Assembly (NCBI GenBank): GCA_037074705.1
Contig: CM073591.1
Span: 3,712,087-3,776,086 of the forward strand
Direction of reading: 5' to 3'
From: Zhengitettix transpicula
Lineage: Eukaryota; Arthropoda; Insecta; Orthoptera; Tetrigidae
DNA length: 64,000 bases
Positions 10,387 through 22,555 of the stretch are shown here, piece after piece. A program made the translations under genes and the position numbers. Positions within the stretch are counted from its first letter, which is position 1. Each line of letters starts with the position of its first letter. The notes below the pieces were generated by a model. It made no database searches, was not told where the DNA came from, and saw only the letters and a list, made by a program, of their open reading frames with translations.

Positions 10387-11860
10387 AACTTGCTGAGTGT
10401 GGGTTTTTCTTTGTATTGGTCGCACCTGCTGCTGGGACAAGAATGAAACTTTGCAACAGTATTTATTAACATGAGTGATCTGTCCGGAAGACCAAGGAGA
10501 CAAGTGAGGGGAAACCTGATCAGCAGTAGCACGGAGACGAGGCATTTCCTCACATCCGGTTATTACCAGAGTAGCATTTTTCTCAAGAAAAATGTTCAAA
10601 TTGCCGTTTATTTGAAAAAAAAAATAGTTATTTAAGTCACATTTAAATATTTTACAATGGAGTCTCACGAAATAAATTTTTATACCGTCAAGGATACGAG
10701 CAGCTATGAATTGAATTGAATTGAATTGAAAGAAGGAAATAAGTAATTCAAGGAAAACTGTTTTTCTTTCTCGGCGTCGTAGGCAAATCGTGACGCTGCC
10801 ATCACTTTAATATAGTTTTATTTATTTCATGTTGAAAATGAGTGCGTTGATTTGATGATTTAATTATGAGCATGAAGTAAGAAAGTTTCTCCTCCAATAA
10901 AAGTAAAAGGAAAAATACACAGACGTGGAGAACGATCATTCTTTATTCTGTTATTTGATTTGCAGCTGGTAGTAATATTTTGTTTACTGTTTACGGAACT
11001 TTTCACAGAAGATTTTCTATTTGCAATGCACATTTCTATTACAACTTTAAGTAACGATTAAGAAAAGTTGCTTTTGTAAATATTATTTTTGGAAGCATAT
11101 TTTGTTTTCTTTTAATAAACTCCATTTCAAGTAAATTTAAGAGTCATCTGCCTTGTCAGAACTTAATCTTTTCCTAAATTAAGTCAACTGAATTTCGTTA
11201 ATACATTTTTTCTAATTTTTATTTTGATCGTTTTAATAAAATTCTTGAATATTTGAATAGCAATTAACTTTGGTTCTGAAACGGAAATTAAAGTTTTCTT
11301 TAAATTTACAATTTGATATAAATATACTTTGATAACTGCAGTAATGTTAAATGGAATAAAAATCCAGTGTGACGTGTTTGTGAAGGTATGAGCAAGTCTT
11401 GGCAATTGTCGATTAAAACCGTAACAGGTCGAGGGAGGTTGGTCTTCATCTTCCCTTCCAATTGTTCTCTAACGATAAAACAAGATGTGCTTGATTACTT
11501 TCTCTCTCTTTCTGTTCCCGTTGACCGAACAATCTTCTCCTCCGTGTCCTCCCCCACCCCCTCCAACCCCCATTCCCGTTTGATTGCCGCCAACTGATGT
11601 GCGCAGTGGAAGAAGAAAAAAAGAGTTCTCTTCGTCCTGAAATGATCCAAGTTGGTCCACTCGACAAATAATGCTCTTAATAATATGAACCAGCATCCTC
11701 TAAAAGCAATTTATCCAGCTTCATATGTTCCGGGGAATCGAAGGTAAACTTTATTTAATTCAAAAAATCTGTCAACGAATAACGAAACATAACCCTGGAG
11801 AACTCTGCGTCATAAATTCAGTTTATGATAGTTTTATTGTTATACCTCAATATGTGCTTT
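10387..11860. other. No recognised feature
   Basis: AT-rich. Contains (GAATT)n at 10708-10731 and a pyrimidine-rich stretch near 11490-11580. Open frames 11388-11597 and 11446-11696 are opposite-strand readings of that biased stretch. Confidence 0.5.
10708..10731. repeat. (GAATT)n pentanucleotide microsatellite
   Basis: Four to five GAATT units in tandem, read directly. Confidence 0.9.
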
Positions 11861-12030
11861 GGATATTCTCCACCAACCCTCGTGGTGCATTTCCTTGTTG
11901 TGTCTTCTTCTCGTTCTCGTGGTCAGTGTTAACCCCAGTTTTCCAGAGCACGACGAGCACAAATATGCCGGGATTCGAACGCGGGACGTCTGTGATGCGA
12001 GGCAACGACGCTGACAACAAGCAGGCATTA
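11861..12030 (-). repeat. Possible tRNA-derived SINE fragment
   Basis: On the minus strand, GCGTTCGAATCCCGGC (about 11969-11983) matches a pol III B box (GGTTCGANNCC type). It is preceded by GTTGTCAGCGTCGTTGCC in the A-box position, and a non-tRNA body follows toward 11861. The arrangement resembles the tRNA-like head of an insect SINE. It is not a functional tRNA gene, because the acceptor and anticodon arms cannot be folded convincingly. No second copy of the body was found in the window. Confidence 0.4.
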
Positions 12031-14149
12031 AAATTCATTTCCCCTTCACAGAATAAGTTAACACCTGTCGGAAGCTGGCAGAAGAGAGGATCTGCGTGTG
12101 TGTTCCGTCTACACCGCGAACTTTGAGGAGTTATCATGTTGAAACACTTCCAACGTTGACGTTGACGTTGAACCGACGCAGGCTTTGATATTCTTACTAC
12201 TTTCGGCCAAGTGGATCTACCCAAATAAATATATGAGGGGACAGTCATAAATCACTTGTGTCCACACGGAGTCGATAATAACCTCATCGACGTCATAACT
12301 AGTTTTTGTAACGTGATCTTCAGCTGTAACATTGAAATAAATTCTTTCTAGTACTAACTGGAAAACCTGTCATTAAACTCTCAACATATGACTTTGTATA
12401 CGTTTACTGTGTTAGAATTTAAAATTAATACAAAGCTTAAGAAATTGTAAAAATATAAAAGTAAGCAAGGAGTTGAAATTTAGTGGCCATGAAGGGTTTT
12501 GTGTTAGGGGCTGGGCAGAACCAGGCAAGTCCGTGCTTCCTGACTGACGTCGCCACATAACTTCGGACTCTGTCGACCTTGCTCAACTTTAGCTACTTTT
12601 CTTTAATACTACACGTGAACTTTCACACTGTCGTGATTAAATGTCAAACGTACTATTGTCATTTACCATGCGAAATAATAACTGTTTAACTTACTAATTA
12701 GTCGGCCTTAATGCTTTTCGTTTGCGTTACCTTCAGTTAGAGCTGACGTTGGTTTTCTTTCGGTCCTTTCGAGAGCCTGAGGCTGGGACCTGATCACGGC
12801 CATATATCTCTGGGCAAAGTGCAGCGAAAGCCAAACGATTGTGTCTTCCCCTGCAAACTCCTTGGCCGCTCTGCGTCAGCGCGTAAATTCTTTCCTCGCA
12901 AACTTACACGCTAAAGACTGTATATTAGCACAAGTTTCTTCCCACTCGCCTCGAAATTGATTCGCTTCGAGACGCAGGGAACAACGAGGATCGCACAGTC
13001 TTCATGCTTTACGAAGGATTGTTGTTGTACAACGGAAAACGATAAATACAAAACGTTATTGCATAATAAATTCAGCAGAACAGGAATGTAAGAAACATAT
13101 TTCTATAGTACTTGAGGGATTCAGGATGTGACATTTCTGCAGTCAACATAATTTTCCGGTCTAATATATTGACCTGAGATTCGTTATTTGGAATTGTAGA
13201 GGTTGCCACGGGGTAGACCGAAGTCTTAACTATCCATCCTGAAACAAGGGTATCAGAACTCCCTCCACGGGCTGAGAATGTGTGTTGACCAGGGATTCTG
13301 GAAGACTGAAACAGCACGCGATTGCAGATTTCAGAGTTCCTTTGGTGGCTCAGTAGTTTAGAAATTCCTTAAGATACATTTTATTTTATGTAACTTTATT
13401 TGAGATTTTGACAAGGGATCCGAACTTGACAAGTTTATGTGTGTAACTCGACGGCGCCGCTTAGGCGCGGAATTAATCCAGGGATATAGTGAAAGAGCTT
13501 GATTTTCCCGATGTACGAATTTACACTTGGAAATAGGACACTTTACCTCCAAAAAATCAGGGATTTCTTATACTAGTGAAAAAAGTTATTTCATGCTCTT
13601 GAAAAAACAAAAGTAAAGAGACGACGAAGTAGGAAGGGTGTGCAGATGTACATTATTCCTCGTTTAATCGTAGAGAGAGGACAAGCTGATAGACGACGGC
13701 GAAGACTTGGCTGATCCACAGATGCAAGTTGACGGCGCCGTAACACGGTAACTGCCAAATTTCTTAAAAAAATTAGATCGTGAGCGCTCAAAGTCGAGAA
13801 GAGGAGATCAAGTTAGGGAGGTAAACTGAGTTGATAATTCGCCAGGACATGAACAAACTGACTAATAGGGATTTTTTAATCATAATAGTTCCCTTGTTGC
13901 AGCGGTTAGTCAGTTACCAGCAGGAACCATCGCTGAGATCTTCAAGATGATTGACTAAAACATGATTTTTTTCAATATAAAGCTGTTTGAAGCCGGAGGT
14001 CTTAATTTTAGTTTCAAATAAACGATACATCCGCTTAAATATATTCTTCTTCAGGAGGATTTTAGGGTTATTACGAGAAGACGATGTAATCGACAAGATC
14101 ATATCCTGAACGAAGAATGAAAATAGTGAAAATTAAAGTTTACAGGTAA

Positions 14150-14167
14150 ACGTATGACGTCATACGT
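14150..14167. promoter_or_regulatory. 18-bp perfect palindrome containing CRE
   Basis: ACGTATGACGTCATACGT is fully self-complementary and holds TGACGTCA at its centre (14155-14162). It is a candidate bZIP (CREB/ATF) site. No neighbouring promoter or gene is visible. Confidence 0.4.
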
Positions 14168-16071
14168 AAATATCAAATCGCAGAGAAGAGATAATGTAGG
14201 AATTAGAAAATAAATACATATAAATATTCGTTAATATGAAAGAGAAATTTCATAAAATTAAAAAAAAAGTGAAAAGAGAAAAATATAATGAATTAAAGTT
14301 TGAAGTTTTTGCGGTATGTGCCATATTGTTTTATGCCCTTCGAATGACTGTGAATTTAAAAAATGTATATGGTTAAGGCTGCATGGAAGATAAGGTTTTT
14401 CTATCGCGCACTTTTCCGATCTATGTGCGTTGTACAACAAACTATACTTTTAATTAAATTCGAGTCGTGTCCTCTACACCGTCGCCACGTTGAGTGACGG
14501 ATCTGGTTTGTTTTCGCAGTCGCCACCTGCGCCCCCCAGCAACATAACTGGCGACATGCTAATAATTAAAATGAAGGGAGCCTTGCACTGGTCTTAATTA
14601 AATCCACACCGTTCTCCGGTCCGATACTTGCCCTTCACTTAGGCTCTTCTCTTGCCTTTCCTTCCTTCGTTTCACTTTTCTTTATTACCGGCGTCCTGGT
14701 GAATTAATTACGGCGTCAGCTGTTAGATGGCACCGTGATATAACACACGCACAAAAGGTAACGTAATTACTACGGGACCATGTAAAGGGAAAAAGGGATG
14801 CGCAATTGGCCGTTTTAATTTAATGGCTGCTTGATGTAGAGAATTTAATTGCGAAATCCGTGTCAATAACATGGAGGAGGGATTTCGCACCGGCGCTTCA
14901 AAGACAGTCGGGGTTGCATTTATTTCCTTCTTTGAAAAGGTTGAAAAGAACTTGCATGAAAACCGTGACGCAGATTTCTGTGTGAGAGCTGCTGGAATAT
15001 TTACGGTTACCAGCTAACTTTTAAATCCATTGCAGTGACGCACTTTCCGGGGGTCTGCGGTTGTCACCAGGACGTCGCCTTCTTCCAACCACCCGTTTCA
15101 GATTAACGACCTAAGCATTTATGTCCTATCTGAATCTGACATTGTACATCCAAATCATGGTGGATTCATTTATATCTTACATCCATTTATGATCATAATT
15201 TTCGCGTTTAGATTTTGAAAAAATACCGTGAAAAGAATTACAGGAGCAAAGCCAAGGTGATTCGACAAAGAAGATTACATCAGACGGAGGAAGCAAAGAC
15301 GGGAAGAACGCTGCGTGGTGTTAAGGAAGGTCACAGGACGCAGGAAAACTTCTGCCAACCAATCCTTCAGACGAGGAAATGGTGAAACTCATCCAATCAT
15401 CGCTTTGTTAATGGGTTAAGATTACTCATTTAATAACCACGGCGAGGAATTTGAACCATATTTAGTACACGTTATAACAAACACTGTGTGGGTAAGAGGT
15501 CCCTAACACCTCTCGGCGTGGGTTTGGAAGAGGGTGGCATTTAAGAATAATTTGAAAACTCTCGATATTAGAGCCGAGTTTCGAGTAATTAATTTTCGCG
15601 AACTCTGAGATTAGTAGTGTGACTCTCGAAGTAGTTAATCTAACCATTATCAACCAGTATCAAATGATAAGGTGTGGAGCACCACTAAGGTTGGGGTGAC
15701 AAAATAATGCGAAACAGACGTAGATTTGCCACATTGAGGGTTGCTGTCATTCATCGTACCGGTAAGTTAATTGTTAGCCCTCTCAGTTTAGATAAAAGAA
15801 GAGAGGAAATGTGTCGAACCCAGAGTTTTCGATGTCGTTGATCTGAACACTGATGGCCAGGAGCAACTGGTGTAACATAAATGAATGCACGGGCACTCTG
15901 CCAACTGTTTACATATTTAGAGTGCGATCTCATGTAGTCAACTTACAAACATTGAAATGATTAACCAGACCAAGTCCTGATTGTGTTTCCTTAGCAAATG
16001 TCGACATTGTGACCTTTTGTACAGACAATGTATTTTTAATATGGATTATTAACATTTATGTAGCAACGTAA

Positions 16072-16293
16072 ATGGCAGACAAAAGCTTACAAGCTGTTGT
16101 AAAAGAAACCCAGGACCTTAGTTCCATTGAGTTACGAAGGAAAGCCGAGGGTAAGATGATCTGCACTTTGCACCAGGGCCCTCGGCCTACGGCTTCCGGA
16201 TGTGAAGCGTTCGTTGACGGTCTGGCGGTCGTCGAGACTGTTCAGCACGCTAAAGACAACACTCTAAGATACCGAAAGGAAAAAGGAAATTAA
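16072..16293 (+). CDS. Unrecognised small open reading frame, 73 codons
   Basis: ATG at 16072 lies in a favourable context (purine at -3, G at +4). It opens a frame beginning MADKSLQAVVKETQDLSS and ending in a basic RYRKEKGN before TAA. The frame is richer in G+C than the flanking DNA. No signal peptide, membrane segment or known motif is seen. A frame of this length is expected by chance several times in 64 kb, so this is recorded only because its start context and composition are better than those of the other short frames. Confidence 0.15.
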   Translation: MADKSLQAVVKETQDLSSIELRRKAEGKMICTLHQGPRPTASGCEAFVDGLAVVETVQHAKDNTLRYRKEKGN

Positions 16294-18013
16294 TTTCATT
16301 AATCCAAATACGAATCATGAATGTATTATTCTTGGTTTTGCTTCAGTTTTACTTGAGCATATTTTGAGAGTTACGGAGTGACGTAGATCGTTTGACCTTT
16401 GTTATTTTCCCTCTTTAGATATTGGAAACTTTGCAACGGGAGACATATTTTCCTTTCCGTTGCCTTTCAATAACACACGCACTCGTAAAATTTATTTCCA
16501 ACGCTGAAAAGAAGAAAAAATGAACCAGGAGTTCGCCGTCGGTTTGACTTGGCTTTGGAGTGTTGGCAGGTCTGTTCTAACAGATGGAGTGAAGCACCGC
16601 AAGGTTTGTTCTTTATATCATAAGAACGAGTAGGGTGTTTTTATTCCACGCTGTAATTTCATGACATTGCAAATTAAGTCCCTATTTCCAATTTTGGTGG
16701 TTAGTTTGCCAACTAAACTGTACTCGAGTGCTTTCAAATACGGGGATTAAAAAAGGTTTTACAGTATTAATCGATATCTGTCAAATAAGAAGTGTGTTTG
16801 GGGAAGGTGGCAGGTAGAAGGACAAAGATTGGGTCAATATTTGTGAAGGGCCTGGACTGGAGGCTGCTCTTTCCAATTAGCGTCCAGCCCTGCTGTGTTC
16901 CGAGCATCGATTACTCCGTCCTACCGTATACGCTTTCGTCGATTGCTTCGCTCGTCCACGGAATCCAACAACTGCGCGTTTCATCGTGTATATTATATAT
17001 ACATACCTCTCATTACTATACTTCATATCTTACTTTAGTCCGGGCGTGTTTTGCTTTTATTGCGTAAGGGAAGCAATTTTGCAACATGTGTGTTGTCACC
17101 GTCACGGAGGCTTCAAAAGTTGGAAAACTCTTTTGGAAGTGCGAGGGAACTAGAGAGAGTCGAGGATGTCGCAGAAGCACATCGTTTCCACGTTTCCAAT
17201 ATTATTCTGCCGAAACAGACTAAATAGTGCTTGCAGACTAAATGTGATGTCTGTGACGCAGTTAGAGCAGGACCAGTGCTGTACGAAATAACGAAGCTTC
17301 TGTCAGGGTCGCCGACGTCTGATGGACGTGGATGGCAGGAAACATAAACGTCGTGCATTACGCAGGTAAATGTGTTAAAGTTAAGAACATTTGTAAATAA
17401 ATTTTCTGTCCGTTAAGTCTCGTTTATCAGCTCTGTACAACAAAGAGTCACAACCAGGAAAACAAGCAAAGTGTAGGAATGAAAAGGGTAAAACTGCCCC
17501 TGCACCGAGTGAATGTGGAAGTTCTGCTGTTAACAGAATCAAGTACAAGCAAATTGCTCAACCCTCGACGGACAACTTAGAAGAAGCGTGACGTCAGGGC
17601 TCATAGTCTTGCTTCAATGGAAATGCAGCGCCGCGAAATTAATTAATCATGACGCCAAGACAGATATGAAAAATTATAATTTAATTTAACAGCACGTTTC
17701 AGTCGCATCAAGTTTTACAATTTATTAAATTCAGTTGTATAATCTTTGGTATCATTTTCTTGCACTGGTGTCCCATCCGGTTCTGTTATTTGGTGACCAT
17801 CCGCCCTTAATCTTAAAAATACGCGTTGGTCATAAACATTCCTCTCTAATATTATGTGAATTTATTTGAAATTCTTGGTTTTTCCAAACTGTGACGTCTA
17901 ACTTGCCTACTATTTCTCTCGAAGTTAACATGCAGTCTTGGTACTTTGTTTACGATAGTTAATTTCCCCACTCCCAGAGAGCTCTGGAGGTCGCCTTCAC
18001 TTCTCCCTGAATT

Positions 18014-18362
18014 TTTGAGCTAAGGTTCAAAGCCGAGGTCTGTTTTAAGAGGTGAGTGTTTCGGGGTCGCAGACCTTGGGCAGTCTTTCTGTTCCCATTG
18101 GAACTGTCGGTCAGCTGCCTCCTAAACTGGTCGCGGCACAGAGAAGAGAATTCTGCGTCCCCACAGTACCAAATGCCGGTCCTACCTGACGTAAGATTTT
18201 TAGGGTTTTCCCTGCATCACATTTAGGCGAATTGCTGGGTAGAATCCTTAAACTACAGCCCTGGGCTACCTTGGCCTACCTTTCCGCATCCCCCCTTTCA
18301 GTTTATTTTCCTATTCTATAAGAGGGGAGTTGCCACTATGTGGATTAAGCTCTGTCAAAAAA
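18014..18362 (+). repeat. A-tailed short interspersed repeat, copy 3
   Basis: Carries GAGCTAAGGTTC, CGCAGACCTTGGGCA, GTCAGCTGCCTCCTAA, CGCGGCACAGAGAAG, AGGCGAATTGCTGGGTAGAA, CGCATCCCCCCTTTCA, GGGGAGTTGCCAC and an A-rich end. Several internal deletions make it shorter than copies 2 and 8. Confidence 0.8.
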
Positions 18363-20689
18363 TACATATTTAATATGATAAGATATGTAACATGAGTAAT
18401 AAGTTTTACGTGGTAGCAGATGAATGAGATGACACGTGAATTCGGATTGAACTGGAGGTCAGACGCCGTGAGCAGATAACATTGTCATAATAAAATGTAT
18501 GTTTTGATTACTAGACGCAAAATGCGTATGTGTTTGTGTAGTGAGTGAGGCCGCCATTGTGCATGCAGATGGCACGCTCCAACGAAGACGCACAGGCGGT
18601 GATAAATTTCCTCTGTGTTGCGGAGAGGCGCCACCTGCTCCCGCGTGCAGGAATCACGACGACGCAGCCTCCCTCTCCTGAATTCCATCTATCCTCTGGA
18701 TCCTGCTGCTCGGAGTGTAAAGCGTCACCACTCAAAACAGGACTGAATAAAAGAAGCGGGGATCCGACACGAACGTACGGTACATCAGCAACGGGTGTAA
18801 CTAGCGTTTATTTGCTTCCTCTTGCTCCCATTCAAAAGTACCCCTTCATTCCGGCATTTCTTGAATTCCTCCAAACCGTGTTTCCTTACTGTGACCAATC
18901 CTTTTTTGTTCTTGTGTCTTGATTGTGCGATAATTAATCAAATTAATTTGCCGAATGAAAGTACTTACAGAAAGAGACTAAACTAGGTTATGGGAAAGTT
19001 TCCGAATTATCTGCATGAGGAATATTTCGTAACTGTACAATATGATAATTTTCACCTTTCAACGTTAATTTTCTCCTGGATATTTCTAGAGTGACCGGAA
19101 GTGGACGAGTATGACTTTCCAAAGGACTTCCAAGGTAAACTGTTTCTCTGTTGAAACTGCAAAGCGCGCATCTCGTCTTTACCGGGCAGGTTCTTATTGA
19201 TTTCAGAGCTTACCTTTCTGTGGCGGAATATGCGGAAAACTCTCTTTTCCTCTCTCTCTCTCTCTCTCTCACGCACACACACACTGTTTCCAAACATTTT
19301 ACTTCAGATCAGAAGTTTAGCAAACTTGAGTACGTTCAAGTATAATTAAACTAAAATTATTTACAATTTATTTCCCCCGGAACCAAATACAATTTCTTCC
19401 TTTTACATGAAGAATAAATATCATAGTGTTCAAATAAATTGAAATAATTCGGATATTCTGTATTTATAAATCGTTTCTCGGGCCTAGCTTGCCACAATAA
19501 TCCTTGAGTTTTCATAACTGGCTAGTCGGGGGAGCAAAATTTATAATTGTGTATGTTTATATTTTAATAAATTAGCTAAGCATGGAAAGGGCAATTGTTT
19601 TCCCAATGTTACTTCCTCCTACCGCAGGTAAGCCGTTCTAGGAATTGGACCGTCGGAGACATTCGACGGCTGGTAGTCAGGGGACTGCCACAGACTTTGT
19701 GTCTTTTTCTGTGCCTTTTAACGCTTATTAGACTTTAAATAATTCCATTACAAGTTGAGAGGACATTCCTCAAGGTATAAAAGTGATCCCATAATGAATT
19801 AGGATACGGGTACAGGTTTTACGCACAAAAACTGAAAGTTTAAATACAATATAAAACTGCTGTGTATGTAAATAATAAAGAAACAATGCATTGAATTTAT
19901 TATAATTGTTATAATCTACCACTTATCGACGACCTTTAACATTTCCAGATCCTCAGGTTCTCATAAACCGTCGCGTCTCATATGCAACGACCTATGTAAA
20001 TGGAACCCTACATCCCACTTCCTCCCAAGTTCTCGACAGAAATCGCACTTTGGTCGCTAGTTTTGTTACCCTTGATTCTGTCACGTAACGGCGCATCTTT
20101 TCATCTCTACCACTGATAGCGGTGGACCACCTTTCCAAGAGGCGTGATGAAACTTCTGCCTTAGTGTGCCCCTCCCCCACATATTTGCTTTGGATCGCGA
20201 CCTGAGCCAAAAATAAAACCCTTTAGTAACCCCGGGGACCGTTGGACGTCTGCAGCGCATAAAATTAATCAATAACTTTCCTTGCATAGATTCCCCAAAC
20301 AACGCACACTTGCTCACGCTCGAACAGACAACAGTCTCATCTTTTTTAAAATTTGACAGAGGAATAAATATGGTTAGACTACTGGAAGAATACTTTGAAC
20401 ACAAGTATCAGTATGCAAAGTAGTTAAATATATTCAGTGGAAGCGGAGTGACATAAATGTAACGAGACGTACAGAGTCATGCACTTTTCAGTGTGCTGCT
20501 GTCCATTGACGGATCGATCACGTGAGCTCTCGATTGCGTGGACATCGTAGGTTGAGACATTTACTCGTATTTTATCGTAGACAACTCCATCGGGCTTCAA
20601 GTGGCACTCACAGCGGACAACGGCTCACTCGCGGACTGCATCAGCCTTCGAGATGTCACGTTTGTCAAGATCATCAACACTGTCCGCAT
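18363..20689. other. No recognised gene
   Basis: The open frame 18545-18922 (125 codons, plus) has no recognisable content and overlaps minus frames of similar length. A TC/AC microsatellite lies at 19250-19285. The remainder is AT-rich. Confidence 0.5.
19250..19285. repeat. (TC)n(AC)n microsatellite
   Basis: About ten TC units followed, after a CG interruption, by about six AC units. The opposite-strand frame encoding an Arg-Glu repeat (19052-19297) is an artefact of this run. Confidence 0.9.
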
Positions 20690-21110
20690 ACAAATCTAAA
20701 CACGTGGAACAAATTATACCAAATTTTGGGCACATATTTCTTTCGACCCGAAAACAAACTCTGTGCGGGTAAGACCGGACTACAGCCCCGAGAAGAGAGG
20801 AGGTCGGGGATGGAAATTTAAAACGGCCAATTTCTGCGTAGAATAAATATTTCTGTGTGTTAGTAACATTGATAGTGTTTCTCTCGACGTTGTTTGGGAA
20901 TAGCTCACTGTCAGAAGGGGAGGGGAGTACTCCAACGTTGAGTCTAATTGTGACATTCCTCCTGCCGGTGAAGTTGGATGCAGCCCTAGGAATGGGAAGT
21001 GACAAAAAGTACCACGGAAAATTTTGAACGCGTGAAGAAATTTACCAAATTTTGTACACATGTTAGGGACAAACGCGCCTGAGACATAAACAACTTCGGG
21101 CCACGAAAAT
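20690..21110 (+). mobile_element. Helitron-family fragment (copy 2)
   Basis: Sequence from ACCAAATTTTGGGCACA through GAAAACAAACTCTG, GGGTAAGAC and AAAACGGCCAAT to GAATAAATATTTCTGTGT parallels 25330-25510 in the large element at 25.2 kb. A further related block lies at 21015-21110 (AAATTTACCAAATTTTGTAC). There is no internal array and no terminus, so it is a fragment. Confidence 0.65.
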
Positions 21111-21735
21111 CTCGTGCTTAGTTAGGATCCTCCGATAATTTTTTACTCTTGACATCACGCGAATATTTTTATCTCTATTAGGGTACCAACAGTATTTTAT
21201 AGTCTCTGAACATATCCGGATTAACTCTTTTAAAGTACTTGAAGTATTTTTGATAATACGGCGTAATTTCTGACTTCATCAAGATTTGTGAACCTGATCA
21301 AGGAAAAGTGAGTCATCATAAGGATTTTGATGGAATTAACAATAATTTGGCATATACAGTGTTGACTAAGAGATTAACGACGCCGGCACCCAGCAAGTAC
21401 CTAATAAACCAGAGCATCAGGAATTTGTGCACGGACCGCGATTGTTTGTGTGTGCGCCTGGTTTTGGTGACGTATGCTACCCGCCGAGTGCGTCGGTCAC
21501 GCAGAGAAGCTGGCTCAACACGGCGCACACGCTTTGTGACGTCACGCCAGCTCAGCAGGGAAAACTTTCATTTCTTTACGATATCATCTTGTTGCATATA
21601 ATTGTCTTATTGATCAACTTTTTCAACAACTTAAAAAGTTTTTTCAATACTTTCGTACAAGCCAAGAATCTTTCACTAATGGAATTATGTTTACATGTAA
21701 TGCGATCATTTTCAGGCATCCATTTAAATTTCACA
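21111..21735. other. No recognised feature
   Basis: 21420-21560 is unusually rich in CpG and contains a CRE octamer (21537-21544). No coding match on either strand. Confidence 0.45.
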
Positions 21736-22015
21736 AAACGAATTTTTCAAGTATCGACTTTCGAGAGCTCGACGAATGATTTGAGTGTACATTGGGTATT
21801 TCAAGTAATAAGTGGCGCATATTTCATCGTCGTATTAATGTTAATAAACAATTTGCCGTCAACATAGTTAAAGCTTGTGCAGAGCTACGCGATGGTTTTC
21901 ATGTTGAGGAACCATTAACCCAAGGTCGCCAACGGAGAGATCGAGAAACTCTGATTTGAAGAGAGAGCAGTTTCCTGATTATTTCAGAGTACCCTGGAAA
22001 ATGCAAAAAATATAA
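21736..22015 (+). pseudogene. PIF/Harbinger transposase C-terminal remnant
   Basis: Plus-strand translation across at least two frame shifts gives KRIF, then YRLSRARRMI, ECTLGISSNKWRIFHRRINV, NKQFAVNIVKACAELRDGF, HVEEPLT and finally REQFPDYFRVPWKMQKI before TAA at 22013. This order matches the C-terminal third of Harbinger-type (DDE_Tnp_4, HARBI1-like) transposases: YRLSRARR-VE-FGIL-NKWRI, then AVDIVKACVVLHNFVR-RDG, then a VR-FADYF..VPWQ end. Most of the VLHNFVRE block is deleted and the catalytic DDE core upstream is absent. The protein in its family makes 3-bp target-site duplications and needs a partner MYB-like protein; none is seen here. Confidence 0.85.
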
Positions 22016-22317
22016 ATATAAAATTATTTTAATTTGTATCCTCTTCAGTCTAACTACTTGTATCTACACCCAAATGCATGCTCCTAAATAAATCAATTAT
22101 TTGTTTAATTGGCAGCTCATGGAATAAGTTCATTGCTTCTTGTTTTTTTTAAATTTATTCATGTAATAGTTTCCTTTTAACTCCCATACACAAGGCCGTT
22201 TCTCAACTTTCCTGACAAATTTTGCCATATAAAAAAATTCATTCGTTTCCTCAAAAGAATATAATGCAAAAAAAATAATTAACATGAAAACATTTGCGTC
22301 TGATTGGAAATAATTTA
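22016..22317. other. AT-rich, no recognised feature
   Basis: Largely A/T runs. The minus-strand frame 22130-22363 (Phe/Lys-rich) is explained by this composition. Confidence 0.5.
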
Positions 22318-22450
22318 TTAGAAAGATAGCTAATACAGAAAAAAATTGTAATATAAATACCACACTATGTTTCTGAGATCCTTGTCCATTTGGTCAGGTG
22401 ATAATAAGAGCCTAGAGCGACACAACTGCACTTGTCAGTTGACAACACTC
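22318..22450 (-). repeat. Dispersed repeat, CACCTGACGA family, copy 2
   Basis: Aligns with 6721-6865 over about 130 bp on the same strand and, more loosely, with the group at 44.5-47.3 kb. The minus strand reads CACCTGACCAAATGGACAAG, then a CAGAAACATAGTG block and TATTTATATTAC. Confidence 0.7.
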
Positions 22451-22465
22451 AAAAGTGTCGAAAAC

Positions 22466-22555
22466 GCAACGACAATGGGAGAACTGAAGGGTTGACGAAA
22501 CAATAAGGGAGCAACGACAATGGGAAAAATGAAGTTTCATCGTAATAATAAGGGA
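22466..22555. repeat. 45-bp tandem duplication
   Basis: Two adjacent units starting GCAACGACAATGGGA at 22466 and 22511, each ending AATAAGGGA. They differ at several positions in the middle, so the duplication is not recent. Confidence 0.8.

Larger units (their letters stand above)
12031..18013. other. Long stretch without recognised genes
   Basis: Six kilobases with only short frames. Notable points are an 18-bp CRE palindrome (14150-14167), a small ATG-initiated frame (16072-16293) and a second CRE octamer at 17589-17596. The segments 12720-13010, 13430-13760 and 14460-15110 have a more balanced base composition and could hold conserved non-coding DNA, but nothing in the sequence itself proves this. 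Confidence 0.45.

Noticed and set aside
11446..11696. Gly/Arg-rich overlapping minus frames
   Set aside because: They result from a pyrimidine-rich tract on the plus strand; two frames overlap with no motif.
18545..18922. 125-codon plus-strand frame as a gene
   Set aside because: Overlaps two minus-strand frames, lacks motifs or splice boundaries, and composition explains its length.
19052..19297. Minus-strand frame with an Arg-Glu repeat
   Set aside because: Entirely explained by the (TC)n microsatellite.
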